NCBI GenBank assembly: GCA_023150915.1
Contig: JAKLKA010000078.1
Location: forward strand, 1 to 32,786
Origin: Polyangiaceae bacterium
GTDB taxonomy: Bacteria; Myxococcota_A; Polyangia; Polyangiales; Polyangiaceae
Reading direction: 5' to 3'
Length of the DNA: 32,786 nt
Part shown: piece after piece, positions 7,267 to 18,290 of the stretch
How the letters are laid out: each line of letters starts with the position of its first letter
Numbering within the stretch: the stretch's first letter is position 1
Notes under the pieces: generated by a model
Told to the model about the DNA's origin: nothing
Seen by the model: only the letters and a program-made list of their open reading frames with translations
Databases searched by the model: none
Program-made: the position numbers and the translations under genes

Positions 7267-8021
7267 GGATCCCCCCACGACCGATAGTCGAAGCCGACCT
7301 CGAGCGTGCCCAGCCAGTCGAAGAAGCGTTTCACGTCGTCGCCACGGAAGATCGAGCCGTGCTGGGGGCAGACGTAGTCGATGGGCAGGCCTTCGACGCG
7401 CTTCAAGAGCGCACGCAGCGCCTTGGTCGACGCCAGGAAGCGCCGGTGAAAGCCGTCCATGTAAGGCACGTGCTTGTCGAAGTCGGCGACGAACAGGGAC
7501 CACTCGCCCGGCGGCACCAGCGCCGCGCCCAGATCGCCGGAGAACAGCACGCGAGCGCGCTCGTCGTAGACCTGGAAGCTTCCCGGCGAATGGAGCCCGT
7601 GCGCCGGCAGCATGCGCAGCCGGGCTCCCGTTGGCAACGCAACGGTCGCGCCCTCGTCCGGCAACGCCACCAGATCGGGCACCACCGGCAGCGCGAAGTG
7701 CGGCAAGAAGCGCTCCCACAGCGCCGAGAGGTAGACCTTCATGTTCGGCTGAACCTCGAGCCACGAGACGATGCTGGCCACCACGTCGGGATCTTGATGG
7801 GACAAGAACGCGCCGCGGATCTGCTTCGGCTCGACCAATTGCGTGGTGTTGGCAAAGACGCGCTCGAACGAGTGGTAGCCGCCGGGATCGAGCAACAACG
7901 CCTCGCCGCCGTCGATGATGGCGTACTGATTCGAGGGCACGCCCTTCTCGGCTTCCAGGTCACCACTGCCGAGCCAGACGAACTCGTGCCCGCCCTCGCT
8001 GAAGATCTTCACGCTTTCCAT
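7263..8021 (-). CDS. flavodiiron/ODP-like metallo-beta-lactamase-fold protein
   Basis: This 252-residue protein has the metallo-beta-lactamase fold of the flavodiiron family but no flavodoxin domain. The di-metal ligands are visible in order: SHQDPD (the H-x-D-x-D block that replaces HxHxDH in hydrolases), the histidine in PAHGLHSPG, the aspartate in FSGDLGA, and the histidine in CPQHGSIF. The HxDPD form is what I know from ODP-type oxygen-binding di-iron proteins, so sensing or reducing O2 or NO is the likely role rather than hydrolysis. ATG 8021 (MESVKIFSEGG) matches the usual family start; the open frame continues upstream to 8123 without conserved features. A 97-residue gene follows with a 4-bp overlap. 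The 142 bases between this gene and rel hold no visible gene or terminator. Confidence 0.83.
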   Translation of the reverse strand: MESVKIFSEGGHEFVWLGSGDLEAEKGVPSNQYAIIDGGEALLLDPGGYHSFERVFANTTQLVEPKQIRGAFLSHQDPDVVASIVSWLEVQPNMKVYLSALWERFLPHFALPVVPDLVALPDEGATVALPTGARLRMLPAHGLHSPGSFQVYDERARVLFSGDLGAALVPPGEWSLFVADFDKHVPYMDGFHRRFLASTKALRALLKRVEGLPIDYVCPQHGSIFRGDDVKRFFDWLGTLEVGFDYRSWGDP

Positions 8022-8163
8022 GTGTCGATCGCGGATCCTAGGCGCAGGCTGCCGGCCGTGTCCCCTGCTGAGTGGCGCGCGCAACGGGCCGCGGAATGCT
8101 GTACGCGATCCGCACAGTGCCACGCTTGGATCCGGAGCGCAGCGTGCCGGCTACGCGCAGCTC

Positions 8164-10326
<2,163 letters not shown>

Positions 10327-10330
10327 GGCG

Positions 10331-10358
10331 AAAAAAAAGCCCGAACGAAAGCTCGGGC
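10331..10358 (-). terminator. intrinsic terminator pointing into rel (attenuator or insulator)
   Basis: On the minus strand there is an 8-bp stem, GCCCGAGC with GTTCGGGC (one G-U pair), and a TTTC loop. It is followed directly by CTTTTTTTT-type sequence (eight T residues, 10338-10331), four bases before the rel GTG. There is no T tract on the plus side, so it acts only on transcription towards rel. Confidence 0.8.
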
Positions 10359-10380
10359 GCATGGAAAGTAACACTACGGC

Positions 10381-11613
10381 ATGTCTGTCGCAAACCCCGG
10401 AGCCGGCCCAGCGCGCGGACGCGCGAGCACAGAAGAACGGCTCACGCCCCTCGGGGTGTACGTGCACTTCCCGTGGTGCCTGAAGAAATGTCCGTACTGT
10501 GATTTCTGGAGCATCCCCAGCGATCGGCAAGGCCTACCCCACGACGCCTATGCCGCCGCGCTGATCGCCGAGCTCGAACGGCGCGCGGGGCAGCTCGAGG
10601 GCCGACGGCTGGCGAGCGTGTTCTTCGGCGGGGGCACGCCCAGCTTGTGGCAACCAGAAGCGCTGGGGCGGGTCCTCTCGCACATCATGAAGCACTTCGC
10701 GACGGAGGCTGCTCTCGAGGTCACCGTCGAGTGCAACCCGTCGAGCTTCGACCGGGACCGCGGGCGGGCGCTGGTGGACGTCGGGGTCGACCGCGTGAGC
10801 ATCGGCGTCCAGAGCCTGGATGCCGAACGCCTGGCCTTCCTCGGACGGTTGCACGACGCCGACGGCGGGCTCTGCGCGGTGTCGGACGCGATCGCGGCCG
10901 GTGTGCCGCGCGTGTCGGCGGACCTGATCTTCGGGGTGCACGGCCAGAGCCCGTCCGATGCGGCTGCCGAGGTCCGCCGGATCGCCGAGCTGGGGCCCGA
11001 GCACGTGTCGGCCTATGCGTTGACGGTCGAGCCGGGAACGGAGTTCGGCCGCCGAGCGCGCCAGCGTTCGCTGCCGCTCTGCCCCGACGATGCCGTGGCC
11101 GAGTCGTTCATCGCGGTGGACGAGACCTTGGTCGCGCTCGGTTACGAGCACTACGAGATCAGCAACTTCGCGCGGCCGGGTGGACGCTCGCGCCACAACG
11201 TCGGCTACTGGCTGGGCCGAGAGTACCTGGGCCTGGGCGTGGCGGCGTGGGGCACGGTGCGCGTCGACGACGAGCGTGTTCGGTATCGCAACACCCTGTC
11301 GGTGGAGCGCTACTTGGGAGCGGACTGGCAGAGCGTGGATCTGACGCGGCCCGGGGGCGTGGTTCTCGAGCGCGAGCCAATCGACGCCGAGACCGCGCTG
11401 CGTGAGCGCCTCTTGCTGGGGCTGCGCCTGGCCGAAGGGCTGGACCTCGGCGCGGCCGCGCAAGAGCTGGGCGTCGAGCCGTGGCCCGACGAGCGGCGCC
11501 GAGCCACGGCTCGTCTGGTGGCACGAGGGCGCCTCGAGCAGGTGGGCAACGTGCTGCGCATCCCGAAGAACGCGTGGCTCTTCGCGGACGGCACGATTTC
11601 CGAGCTGATGTGA
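10381..11613 (+). CDS. hemW: HemW, radical SAM haem chaperone
   Basis: This 410-residue protein belongs to the HemW branch of the HemN-like radical SAM family, thought to insert haem into membrane proteins rather than oxidise coproporphyrinogen. The cluster motif CxxxCxxC is C33-C37-C40 in HFPWCLKKCPYCDF. It is followed by FFGGGTPSLW (SAM-binding GGE-like block), VECNPSSFD, RVSIGVQSLD and ISNFARPGGRSRHNVGYW, the last with the HNxxYW element characteristic of HemW. The start is ATG 10381, with GGAAAG at 10363-10368 as a loosely spaced ribosome site. The first ~22 residues are a low-complexity extension. The gene is divergent from rel and runs tail to tail with trmFO, only 10 bases apart and with no visible terminator between them. 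Confidence 0.93.
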   Translation: MSVANPGAGPARGRASTEERLTPLGVYVHFPWCLKKCPYCDFWSIPSDRQGLPHDAYAAALIAELERRAGQLEGRRLASVFFGGGTPSLWQPEALGRVLSHIMKHFATEAALEVTVECNPSSFDRDRGRALVDVGVDRVSIGVQSLDAERLAFLGRLHDADGGLCAVSDAIAAGVPRVSADLIFGVHGQSPSDAAAEVRRIAELGPEHVSAYALTVEPGTEFGRRARQRSLPLCPDDAVAESFIAVDETLVALGYEHYEISNFARPGGRSRHNVGYWLGREYLGLGVAAWGTVRVDDERVRYRNTLSVERYLGADWQSVDLTRPGGVVLEREPIDAETALRERLLLGLRLAEGLDLGAAAQELGVEPWPDERRRATARLVARGRLEQVGNVLRIPKNAWLFADGTISELM

Positions 11614-11623
11614 GACCCCAACC

Positions 11624-12988
11624 TCAATCCCCTTCCCCGTGGCCCCGTGGCCCCGTGGCGCCGTGGCGTTCTCTGCCTGCCCACCAGGCATCCAGATCGG
11701 TCAAGGCACGCAGGGCGAGCGCCTCGTAGCGCGCGCGCTTCTTCAAGCGGGTGCCTTCGAGCGGTGGCAGATGCGCGAAGGTGATGTTCGACGGTTGAAA
11801 ATCCGGGCCCGGGCGCGACAGGTGCGTGAGCAGCCCGCCGTGGGCGGTGGTCGGCGGCGGCGGCACAGCCACCCTCCCCTCGAGCCGGGCGGCGACGAAG
11901 TACGCCGCGAGCCAGCCGCCGGCCGCGCTCTCGACGTAGCCCTCGGTCCCGGTGATCTGTCCGGCCAGGAACACGCCGGGGTCGGCGAGCAGCGCGAGGG
12001 TGGGGCCCAGGCACCGGGGCGCGCACACGAAGGTGTTCCGATGCACCGAACCCATGCGCAAGAACTCTGCGTGCTCGAGGCCCGGGATCATGCGCAGCAC
12101 CCGCTGCTGCTCGGGCCAGGTCATTCGGGTCTGGAAACCGACCATGTTGTATGCCGTGCCGGCTTCGTCTTCCTTGCGCAGTTGCACCACCGCAAAGGGC
12201 CAGCGGCCGGTGCGCGGGTCGTCGAGGCCCACGGACTTCATCGGGCCGAAGCGCAGGGTCAGCTCACCCCGAGCGGCCATCACCTCGATGGGCAGGCAGC
12301 CCTCGAAATAGCGCACTTCTTCGAAGCTCTTCGGCTCGACCTTCTGCGCCGCGCGCACGGCATGCACGAATGCCAGATACTGCTCCCGGTCGAGCGGGCA
12401 GTTCACGTAGGCGTTCTGCTCGTCGGCGGTCGCGCCCTTGCCGTAGCGTGACGCCACGAAGACCTTGTCCCAATCGATGCTGTCAGCGTCGATGATGGGC
12501 GCGATGGCGTCGTAGTAGGCCAGGTGGTCGCTGCCCACCCGCGCGGCCAGATCGGCAGCGAGCCCGGGGCCGGTGAGCGGCCCGGTGGCCAGGATGGTCG
12601 GGCGGTGATCCGGGATGCGGTCGACGACGCCGGGGACAATCTCGATCAGCGGGTGCTCGCGCAGGCGACGGGTCATCTCGGCCGCGAAGCGTTCGCGGTC
12701 CACCGCCAGCGCCCCGCCTGCTGGAACGCGAGTGAGGTCCGCCACCTGGATCACGAACGAGCCCAGCCGGCGCATCTCTTCCTTGAGCAAGCCCACGGCG
12801 TTGCTGAGCGCGGCACCGCGCAGCGAGTTGCTGCACACCAGCTCCGAGAACGCATCGCTGGATTGCGCCTCGGTCTTGTGCGCGGGCTTCTGCTCGAGCA
12901 GGCGCACGGGGATGCCGCGCGCCGCGAGCTGCAGCGCCGCCTCGGAGCCGGCCAGCCCCGCCCCGACGACCCAGACCCCCGGGCTCAC
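11624..12988 (-). CDS. trmFO: TrmFO, folate-dependent tRNA U54 methyltransferase
   Basis: This 454-residue flavoprotein makes 5-methyluridine at position 54 of tRNA using methylene-tetrahydrofolate. Evidence: an N-terminal FAD-binding [12 protein letters not shown], the conserved VCSNSLRG block with its cysteine, [12 protein letters not shown] with the second catalytic cysteine, GPMKSVGL, the [13 protein letters not shown] segment and a C-terminal [17 protein letters not shown]-contact block. The GTG at 12988 overlaps the topA stop as GTGA, so the two are co-translated. The last ~13 residues are encoded by an octanucleotide tandem repeat (CCCCGTGG on the plus strand) and look like a dispensable tail. 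TrmFO instead of TrmA fits the Myxococcota/Gram-positive distribution. Confidence 0.95.
   Translation of the reverse strand: MSPGVWVVGAGLAGSEAALQLAARGIPVRLLEQKPAHKTEAQSSDAFSELVCSNSLRGAALSNAVGLLKEEMRRLGSFVIQVADLTRVPAGGALAVDRERFAAEMTRRLREHPLIEIVPGVVDRIPDHRPTILATGPLTGPGLAADLAARVGSDHLAYYDAIAPIIDADSIDWDKVFVASRYGKGATADEQNAYVNCPLDREQYLAFVHAVRAAQKVEPKSFEEVRYFEGCLPIEVMAARGELTLRFGPMKSVGLDDPRTGRWPFAVVQLRKEDEAGTAYNMVGFQTRMTWPEQQRVLRMIPGLEHAEFLRMGSVHRNTFVCAPRCLGPTLALLADPGVFLAGQITGTEGYVESAAGGWLAAYFVAARLEGRVAVPPPPTTAHGGLLTHLSRPGPDFQPSNITFAHLPPLEGTRLKKRARYEALALRALTDLDAWWAGRERHGATGPRGHGEGD
11635..11666. repeat. CCCCGTGG octamer tandem repeat
   Basis: There are three perfect head-to-tail copies of CCCCGTGG at 11635-11658, then one variant copy CGCCGTGG at 11659-11666. 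They lie inside the last codons of trmFO. The unit is not a multiple of three, so gain or loss of one copy would shift the reading frame of the C-terminal tail only. Confidence 0.85.
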
Positions 12989-15450
12989 GGCACGGCGGAC
13001 TCGGCAGCCGGGTGCGCGGCCCGCGCGGTCAGCGTGGTTCCGGACTCGGGCGCGCCGTCGGCCCCGGGGAGCGCCGCCCCCTCTTCGGGAACCTCGACCT
13101 CACGCGAGTAGCCGCACTCTTTGCCCCGCGGGCAGATGATCTTCTTCTTCTTGCCGCCGGTCTCGGTCAAGAACGGGTGCTTGCACAGCGGGCAAGGCTC
13201 GTTGATGGGCCGCTGCCAGAGCTTGAAATCGCACTCGGGGTACTTGGTGCAACCGTAGAAGGTCTTGCCGCCGCGCTTCTTGGAGCGCACCTCGACGATG
13301 TCGCCCCCGCACTTCGGGCAGGGCACACCCAGCGGGACGGGCTTGGCGTTCTTGCACGCGGGATAGCCACTGCACGACAGGAACTCGCCGAACCGGCCGG
13401 TCTTGATCACCATCGGCTTGCCGCACTTGTCGCAGGCAATGTCGGTGACCTTCGGCTCGGCCGCCGGCGCGCCATCTTTTCCCAGGTCGCGGGTGAACTT
13501 GCACTTCGGATAGGACTCGCAGCCCATGAACCAACCGTTCTTGCTCCAGCGCTTGAGCAAGAACGAGCCGCACTCGGGACACTTCTCTTCGGTGCGCTCG
13601 GGCTCGGGCGTCCAGCGCTTCTGCTTCTTGGCCACGTCGAGCACTTCGCGGAAGCGCTTGTAGAAGCGACCGAGCAACTTCACGCGCTCGAGCCGGCCCG
13701 CCTCGACCTCGTCCAGCTCTTCTTCCAGCTTGGCGGTGAAGTCGGGGTCCATGAAGTCGAGCTGGGTGCCGAGCAGCCCCGACACCACGATCTTGCCGAG
13801 CTCGGTCGGTTTCATCTGCCCGCCGGGCAGCTTCTCGACGTAGTCGCGAGCCTGCACCTTGCTGATGATCTCGGCATAGGTGCTGGGGCGGCCGATGCCG
13901 CGCTTCTCGAGCTCGCGCACCAGCGAGCCTTCGTTGAAGCGCGGGGGCGGCTGGGTGAACTTCTGCTCGGTGAGCACGCCGGGCGGCGTGACCAGGGACA
14001 GCACTTCGCCGTCGGCGAGCTCGGGCAACGTGCCGTCGTCCGAGTCGAAGCCCAGCGCCTTGACGGTCTCGCCGGAGGGCGGCGGCGGCACGCTGTCGCG
14101 CGCGTCGCCTTCGTTCGCTTCTTCTTCGCCCGCCAGCTTCTCGCCTTCGCCGAAGGTGCCCTTGCCGTACTCGGCGAGCCAGCCCGAGAACTTGAGCACC
14201 TTGCCGTTGGCGCGCAGGGTGAGGGTGCGGTGCGCCGCGCCGCTGCGGGTGGGCGTGGCTTCGATGTCGACCGCGGTCTGATCGTAGACGGCCGGCGCCA
14301 TCTGCGAGGCGACGAAGCGGTCCCAGATCAGCTTGTAGAGCTTGAGCTCTTCCGGCGTGAGGTGCTTCTGCACCACCTCGGGGCTGAACTCGAGCGAGGT
14401 GGGGCGAATGGCCTCGTGGGCCTCTTGCGCGTTCTTCTTGGCGCGGAAGGTGTTGGGCTTCTGCGGCAGGAACTCGGGGCCATATTTCTGGCCAATGTGC
14501 TCGCGCACGGCGTCGATCGCGTCCTGACTCACGCGCATGCTGTCGGTACGCATGTAGGTGATGAGACCGACCGGACCGCCGTCCTTCTTGAGGTCGACGC
14601 CTTCGTACAGCTTCTGCGCCACGCTCATGGTGCGCTTCGCGGTGAAGCGGAGATAGCCCGTGGCGTCTTGCTGCAGCTTGCTGGTGGTGTAGGGAGCCGG
14701 CGCGTTGCGCTTCTGCTCTTTCTTGGTGATGGTGGCGATGCGGAACTTGGCCGTCTCGAGGTCGGCGCGCACGGCCGCTGCCAGCTCACCGTTGGTCACT
14801 TCGATCTTTTCGCCGTTGGCCCGCGTGAGGCGGGCGAGCAGCGGGGGCGACGTCTTGCTGCGGAGGGCGGCGCCGATGTTCCAGTACTCTTCGGGGACGA
14901 AGGCCTCGATCTCGCGCTCACGCTCTTCGATCAGCCGCAGCGCCACGGACTGGACGCGCCCCGCCGATAGGCCGAAGGCCAGCTTGTTCCAGACCAGGGC
15001 CGAGACGTCGTAGCCCACGATTCGGTCGAGCACGCGGCGGCAGCGCTGGGCGTCGTACAGGTGCTCGTCGAGGGCGCGGGGCGCCGAAAGCCCCTTCTCA
15101 ACACCCTTCTTCGTGATTTCGTGGAACTCGACCCGCTCGACGTGCAGCTCGGGCCGCTTCAGCTCTTCGAAGATGTGCCAGGCGATGGCTTCGCCCTCGC
15201 GATCGGGGTCGGTGGCAAGCAAGAGGCGCTCGGCCTTCTTGCAGTGCGTCTTGAGCTCGGTCAGCACCTTGGCCTTGGCCTCGATGACCTCGTAGGTCTC
15301 GCGGAAGCCGTTCTCGACGTCGATGCCCATGCGCTTGGGCAGGTCCTTCACGTGGCCCTTGCTGGCCAAGACCTCGTACCCGGGGCCCAGGTACTTCTTG
15401 ATGGTCTTGGCCTTGGCCGGTGACTCGACGACGACGAGGGTCTTCTCCAT
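12985..15450 (-). CDS. topA: DNA topoisomerase I
   Basis: This is an 821-residue type IA topoisomerase that relaxes negative supercoils. The N-terminal Toprim domain begins [19 protein letters not shown], with the acidic triad region DPDREGEA at 81-88. The active-site tyrosine is Y299 in [16 protein letters not shown]. Four C-terminal four-cysteine zinc modules are visible, beginning [21 protein letters not shown] and CPLCKHP; the last ends CPRGKEC. ATG 15450 gives the canonical N-terminus (MEKTLVVVE); the open frame upstream to 15531 is not conserved. The gene sits 77 bases downstream of dprA, a very common dprA-topA order, and overlaps trmFO by four bases. Confidence 0.96.
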   Translation of the reverse strand: MEKTLVVVESPAKAKTIKKYLGPGYEVLASKGHVKDLPKRMGIDVENGFRETYEVIEAKAKVLTELKTHCKKAERLLLATDPDREGEAIAWHIFEELKRPELHVERVEFHEITKKGVEKGLSAPRALDEHLYDAQRCRRVLDRIVGYDVSALVWNKLAFGLSAGRVQSVALRLIEEREREIEAFVPEEYWNIGAALRSKTSPPLLARLTRANGEKIEVTNGELAAAVRADLETAKFRIATITKKEQKRNAPAPYTTSKLQQDATGYLRFTAKRTMSVAQKLYEGVDLKKDGGPVGLITYMRTDSMRVSQDAIDAVREHIGQKYGPEFLPQKPNTFRAKKNAQEAHEAIRPTSLEFSPEVVQKHLTPEELKLYKLIWDRFVASQMAPAVYDQTAVDIEATPTRSGAAHRTLTLRANGKVLKFSGWLAEYGKGTFGEGEKLAGEEEANEGDARDSVPPPPSGETVKALGFDSDDGTLPELADGEVLSLVTPPGVLTEQKFTQPPPRFNEGSLVRELEKRGIGRPSTYAEIISKVQARDYVEKLPGGQMKPTELGKIVVSGLLGTQLDFMDPDFTAKLEEELDEVEAGRLERVKLLGRFYKRFREVLDVAKKQKRWTPEPERTEEKCPECGSFLLKRWSKNGWFMGCESYPKCKFTRDLGKDGAPAAEPKVTDIACDKCGKPMVIKTGRFGEFLSCSGYPACKNAKPVPLGVPCPKCGGDIVEVRSKKRGGKTFYGCTKYPECDFKLWQRPINEPCPLCKHPFLTETGGKKKKIICPRGKECGYSREVEVPEEGAALPGADGAPESGTTLTARAAHPAAESAVP

Positions 15451-15527
15451 TTTCGCTGCCCGAACCCCCAGATGCGATCCCGACGCCCGGCATGCAAGCC
15501 CGGCACCCGGCGAGACCGCATCAATAA

Positions 15528-16478
15528 TCAATGCTTTCGACGGGTTACGTTCGAACCCCGGGTCTGGGGGGCCGGTACTAACACCCCTTCTAGCGTCAGA
15601 GTCAAGAGCGCGTATTGGATGCGCGCCACGCTCAGCCCGGTTCGGTGAGCGATTTCGTCCACATGCGTCGCGCCGGCGTGCCGCGCCTCGAGCACGGCCC
15701 GAAGCTCGGGATCGGCGTGGAAGGGGGCCGGCCGCGGCAGCTCGGGCGGCGGGCAGGGCTCGCTCTCCTCACGCGCGGGCGCGGCCGCGGGCACGGGCGC
15801 AGCCGCCGGCGCGCCCACGCGCGCGAGGGGGTGGAGCCGCGCCTGGCGCAGCAGGTCGAGCACGTGCTCGGGGCCCAGGCAGAGCCGCGCCCCACGCTGC
15901 TGCTCGACGGACCACGAGGCGCCGCGCCAGTTCCAGGGCGCATGCGGCACCACCATCAGCGGTCGGCTCAGCTCGCGGGCGCACTTGGCCGCGTTGCCGG
16001 CGCCGCTGCGATACGGCGCCTCGACCACGACCACCAGATGAGAGAGTGCGACCAAGAGCGCGTTGCGAGGGAAGAACGCGGTGAGGCTCGCCGCCACCTC
16101 GGGCGGGTGCTCGCTCAGGTGTCCGCCGCCGCGCTCGGCGATTTCGGCGAACAGCTCGCTGTTCTTTTCTGGGAAGGGCCGGAGGAACCCCGAAGGCGCC
16201 ACCACCACCGTCGCGCCCCCGACGTCCAGCGCGCCGCGGTGCGCGGCCGTGTCGATCCCCTCGGCTCCCCCCGAGAGCACGACCACGCCGGCCCGCGCCA
16301 GGGCGCCCGCCAAGTGCCGCGCATAGGCCTCACCTTCTTTGCTGGGGTGACGCGTGCCCACCAGGGCCACGGCGGGGCCGCCCGGATGCTGGCCGTGCAA
16401 GAAGAGGCGCTGGGGCGGGTTCGGCAGGTCGCGGGTTCGGGCGGGCAGGTCCGCGCCGGTCAGGATTTTCGTTTCCAC
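15528..16478 (-). CDS. dprA: DprA/Smf DNA-processing protein
   Basis: This 316-residue DprA loads RecA on incoming single-stranded DNA in natural transformation and related recombination. The Rossmann/LOG core shows ALVGTRHPSKEGEAYA, then VVVLSGGAEGIDTAAHRGAL, SEHPPEVAA, FFPRNALLVALS and YRSGAGNAA. An Ala/Pro-rich linker (about residues 215-245) leads to a C-terminal winged helix (about 255-305) of the kind seen in long DprA proteins. The usual N-terminal SAM-like part is short. The start is GTG 16478; GGAGGG lies unusually close upstream, so the start could be slightly different. It is 37 bases downstream of a lipoprotein gene and upstream of topA, on the same strand. Confidence 0.92.
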   Translation of the reverse strand: METKILTGADLPARTRDLPNPPQRLFLHGQHPGGPAVALVGTRHPSKEGEAYARHLAGALARAGVVVLSGGAEGIDTAAHRGALDVGGATVVVAPSGFLRPFPEKNSELFAEIAERGGGHLSEHPPEVAASLTAFFPRNALLVALSHLVVVVEAPYRSGAGNAAKCARELSRPLMVVPHAPWNWRGASWSVEQQRGARLCLGPEHVLDLLRQARLHPLARVGAPAAAPVPAAAPAREESEPCPPPELPRPAPFHADPELRAVLEARHAGATHVDEIAHRTGLSVARIQYALLTLTLEGVLVPAPQTRGSNVTRRKH

Positions 16479-16515
16479 GCCCTCCGAATCGGCTCGGCGC
16501 GGAAAGAGTTGCCAA

Positions 16516-17241
16516 TTACTTTTTGTACGCTTGTGCGCCCACCAGGCCCTGGCCCTTGAGCACGTGCATGTCGATCTTCACCGCCATGGGCGTCGGGTAG
16601 GGGTTCCGCACGCACTGCTCGTTGGGGCCCACGGTCGGATCGACGCTGTCGGCGTCGCTCTGCGCCAGCACCTGCGGGGGCATGGGCGGCGCGGTCAGGA
16701 TGTTGATCTGGTAGTTGAAAACACCCGGATTCCCGAAGCCGATGAAGGTGTAGCAGCTGCTGGGTTGGAGCGTGAAGTCTGCCTGGGCGTGCCCGCCCTG
16801 CGCCAGCTTGGCGCTCATCAGCGGGCCGTCGGCCTTTCGGCCCTTGGCCTCGGTCTGCGCCTTCATCTTGATGCCCTGCTCGAGCTGCGCGGTCTCGCCG
16901 CCGGTCAAGAGCCCCAGCGTGGCCGCACCACCCGAGAGCGCGCCGGCGATGATCGCCTGAAGCGCGTTGGGATCGCTGCCCACGGTGCCCAGCGCCGGCA
17001 CTTGGCCGGGCTGCGGCTGGCACGGCTGACCCGGCGGACAGGTGGACGGCGCGCCGCCGTCGGGCCCCGCCGCCGCGGGCCCGGGGCCTGGTCCAGGACC
17101 CGGACCGTACGGGCCGCCGCTCTGGCCCTGTTGAAAGCCCGACTGAGCCCCCTGGGCCTGATCCTTCTTCTTGCAGTGCGTGAGCGCCAGTGCGCCCAAC
17201 AGAGCCAGGCCCATCGCCACTCGCGTCGTCATCAGGCGCAT
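16516..17241 (-). CDS. putative lipoprotein, Gly/Pro-rich, function unknown
   Basis: This is a 241-residue secreted protein. It has a short basic start, a hydrophobic stretch (VAMGLALLGALAL) and a cysteine at about residue 23 in LTHCKKK. The lipobox has His at -1, which is atypical but tolerable. A low-complexity linker rich in Gln, Gly and Pro (including PGPGPGPGP) and a CPPGQPCQPQPGQ stretch follow. The rest is a compact domain with SSCYTFIGFGNPGV and a later NEQCVRNPYPTP. I do not recognise the domain. A GGGAG ribosome site precedes the ATG by about nine bases, and TATAGA about 40 bases upstream may be its -10. An ATG three codons downstream is an alternative start. Confidence 0.75.
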   Translation of the reverse strand: MRLMTTRVAMGLALLGALALTHCKKKDQAQGAQSGFQQGQSGGPYGPGPGPGPGPAAAGPDGGAPSTCPPGQPCQPQPGQVPALGTVGSDPNALQAIIAGALSGGAATLGLLTGGETAQLEQGIKMKAQTEAKGRKADGPLMSAKLAQGGHAQADFTLQPSSCYTFIGFGNPGVFNYQINILTAPPMPPQVLAQSDADSVDPTVGPNEQCVRNPYPTPMAVKIDMHVLKGQGLVGAQAYKK

Positions 17242-17313
17242 GCTCGATCGCTCCCTCGGCTGAAAAAGTCTGAGGTTCGCAGTCTATACCCACATCGCCC
17301 CACAGGACCAGGA

Positions 17314-17327
17314 CCTGTGCTAACAGG
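17314..17327. promoter_or_regulatory. short perfect palindrome upstream of the DHH gene
   Basis: CCTGT-GCTA-ACAGG is a 5-bp perfect inverted repeat with a 4-base loop. It includes a GCTAAC that may serve as a -10 box 9 bases before GTG 17334. It could be a small operator or simply chance in a 92-base divergent region. Confidence 0.3.
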
Positions 17328-17333
17328 CCTTGG

Positions 17334-18290
17334 GTGAAGGTCGTCGTCGCCACTCACGGTCACTGCTTCGACGGGCTCGCGAGCGCGGTGATGTTCACCC
17401 GCCTCTTGGGCGCGCTCGACGGCCGGAAGCGCAAGTGCGTGTACCGCGCCTGCGGCTACGGCAACGGGCAGACCCGCGCCGACGGCGAGCTCTTGACCGG
17501 CGACGAGAACGCCATCCTCGACTACCGCTTTTCGGCGACCGGTAAGGTGACCTGGTTCTTCGATCACCATCGCACCGCATTTCAGACGAGCGACGAGCTA
17601 GCGGTATTCGAAGCCAACCGCGACGGCGGCCGCTACTTCTACGACCCGGACTACAGCTCGTGCACCAAGCTGATCGCCGACGTGGCCTGGCGCCATTTCG
17701 CCGTGAATGACCCGACCTTGGCCGACCTGGTCCACTGGGCCGACATCGTGGACTCTGCTCGGTTCGAGTCCCCCGAGCAGGCCATCAGCCGGGCCGAACC
17801 CATCATGCGCATGGTGAGCGTGGTCGAGCACTATGGCGACGATGGCTTCATCGAGCGCATGGTGCCCGAGCTGTCCAAGAAGCCGCTGGCCGAGGTCGCG
17901 CGGTCGGCCTTCATCGAGGACCGCTACAAGCCCCTGGGCGACAAGCAGGCGCGCTTCATCGAGCGCGTGCGGCAGGCGGGGCAGCGCATGGGCCGCGTGG
18001 TGTTCGTGGATCTGACCGGCTCGGTGCTGGACAGCGTCGGCAAGTTCGTCACCTATGCGCTCTATCCCGACTCGGTCTACTCGGTGGTGGTCGGCGTGCT
18101 GAAGAGCGGGGCCAAGGTGAGCGTCGGCTACAACCCCTGGAGCGGCAAGCCTCTGGATACCGACATCAGCGCGATCTGTGCGCGGCACGGCGGCGGCGGG
18201 CACCCGGTGGTCGGTGCCATCTCGTTCCGCGTCAGCGAGGTCGACCGCGCGCGCGAGGTCGCCCGGGCCATTGCCGAAGAGCTGGCTTGA
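17334..18290 (+). CDS. DHH-family phosphoesterase
   Basis: This 318-residue protein is a DHH-DHHA1 phosphoesterase. The metal ligands are present: the HGHCFDG block with D13, D63 in AILDYRFS, and D77-H78-H79 in FFDHHRTAF. A DHHA1 C-terminal substrate-binding block RHGGGGHPVVG is centred near H285. Members act on nanoRNA, cyclic dinucleotides, polyphosphate or single-stranded DNA ends; the sequence alone does not say which. The distinct first motif (HGHCFDGLASA) resembles stand-alone NrnA-like proteins more than RecJ, since the length is far too short for RecJ. The start is GTG 17334. It overlaps the next gene by four bases (TTGA), so the two are probably co-translated. Confidence 0.87.
   Translation: MKVVVATHGHCFDGLASAVMFTRLLGALDGRKRKCVYRACGYGNGQTRADGELLTGDENAILDYRFSATGKVTWFFDHHRTAFQTSDELAVFEANRDGGRYFYDPDYSSCTKLIADVAWRHFAVNDPTLADLVHWADIVDSARFESPEQAISRAEPIMRMVSVVEHYGDDGFIERMVPELSKKPLAEVARSAFIEDRYKPLGDKQARFIERVRQAGQRMGRVVFVDLTGSVLDSVGKFVTYALYPDSVYSVVVGVLKSGAKVSVGYNPWSGKPLDTDISAICARHGGGGHPVVGAISFRVSEVDRAREVARAIAEELA

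Noticed and set aside
13012-14970. 652-codon plus-strand frame
   Set aside because: Antisense to topA; no recognisable domains, and typical mirror composition.
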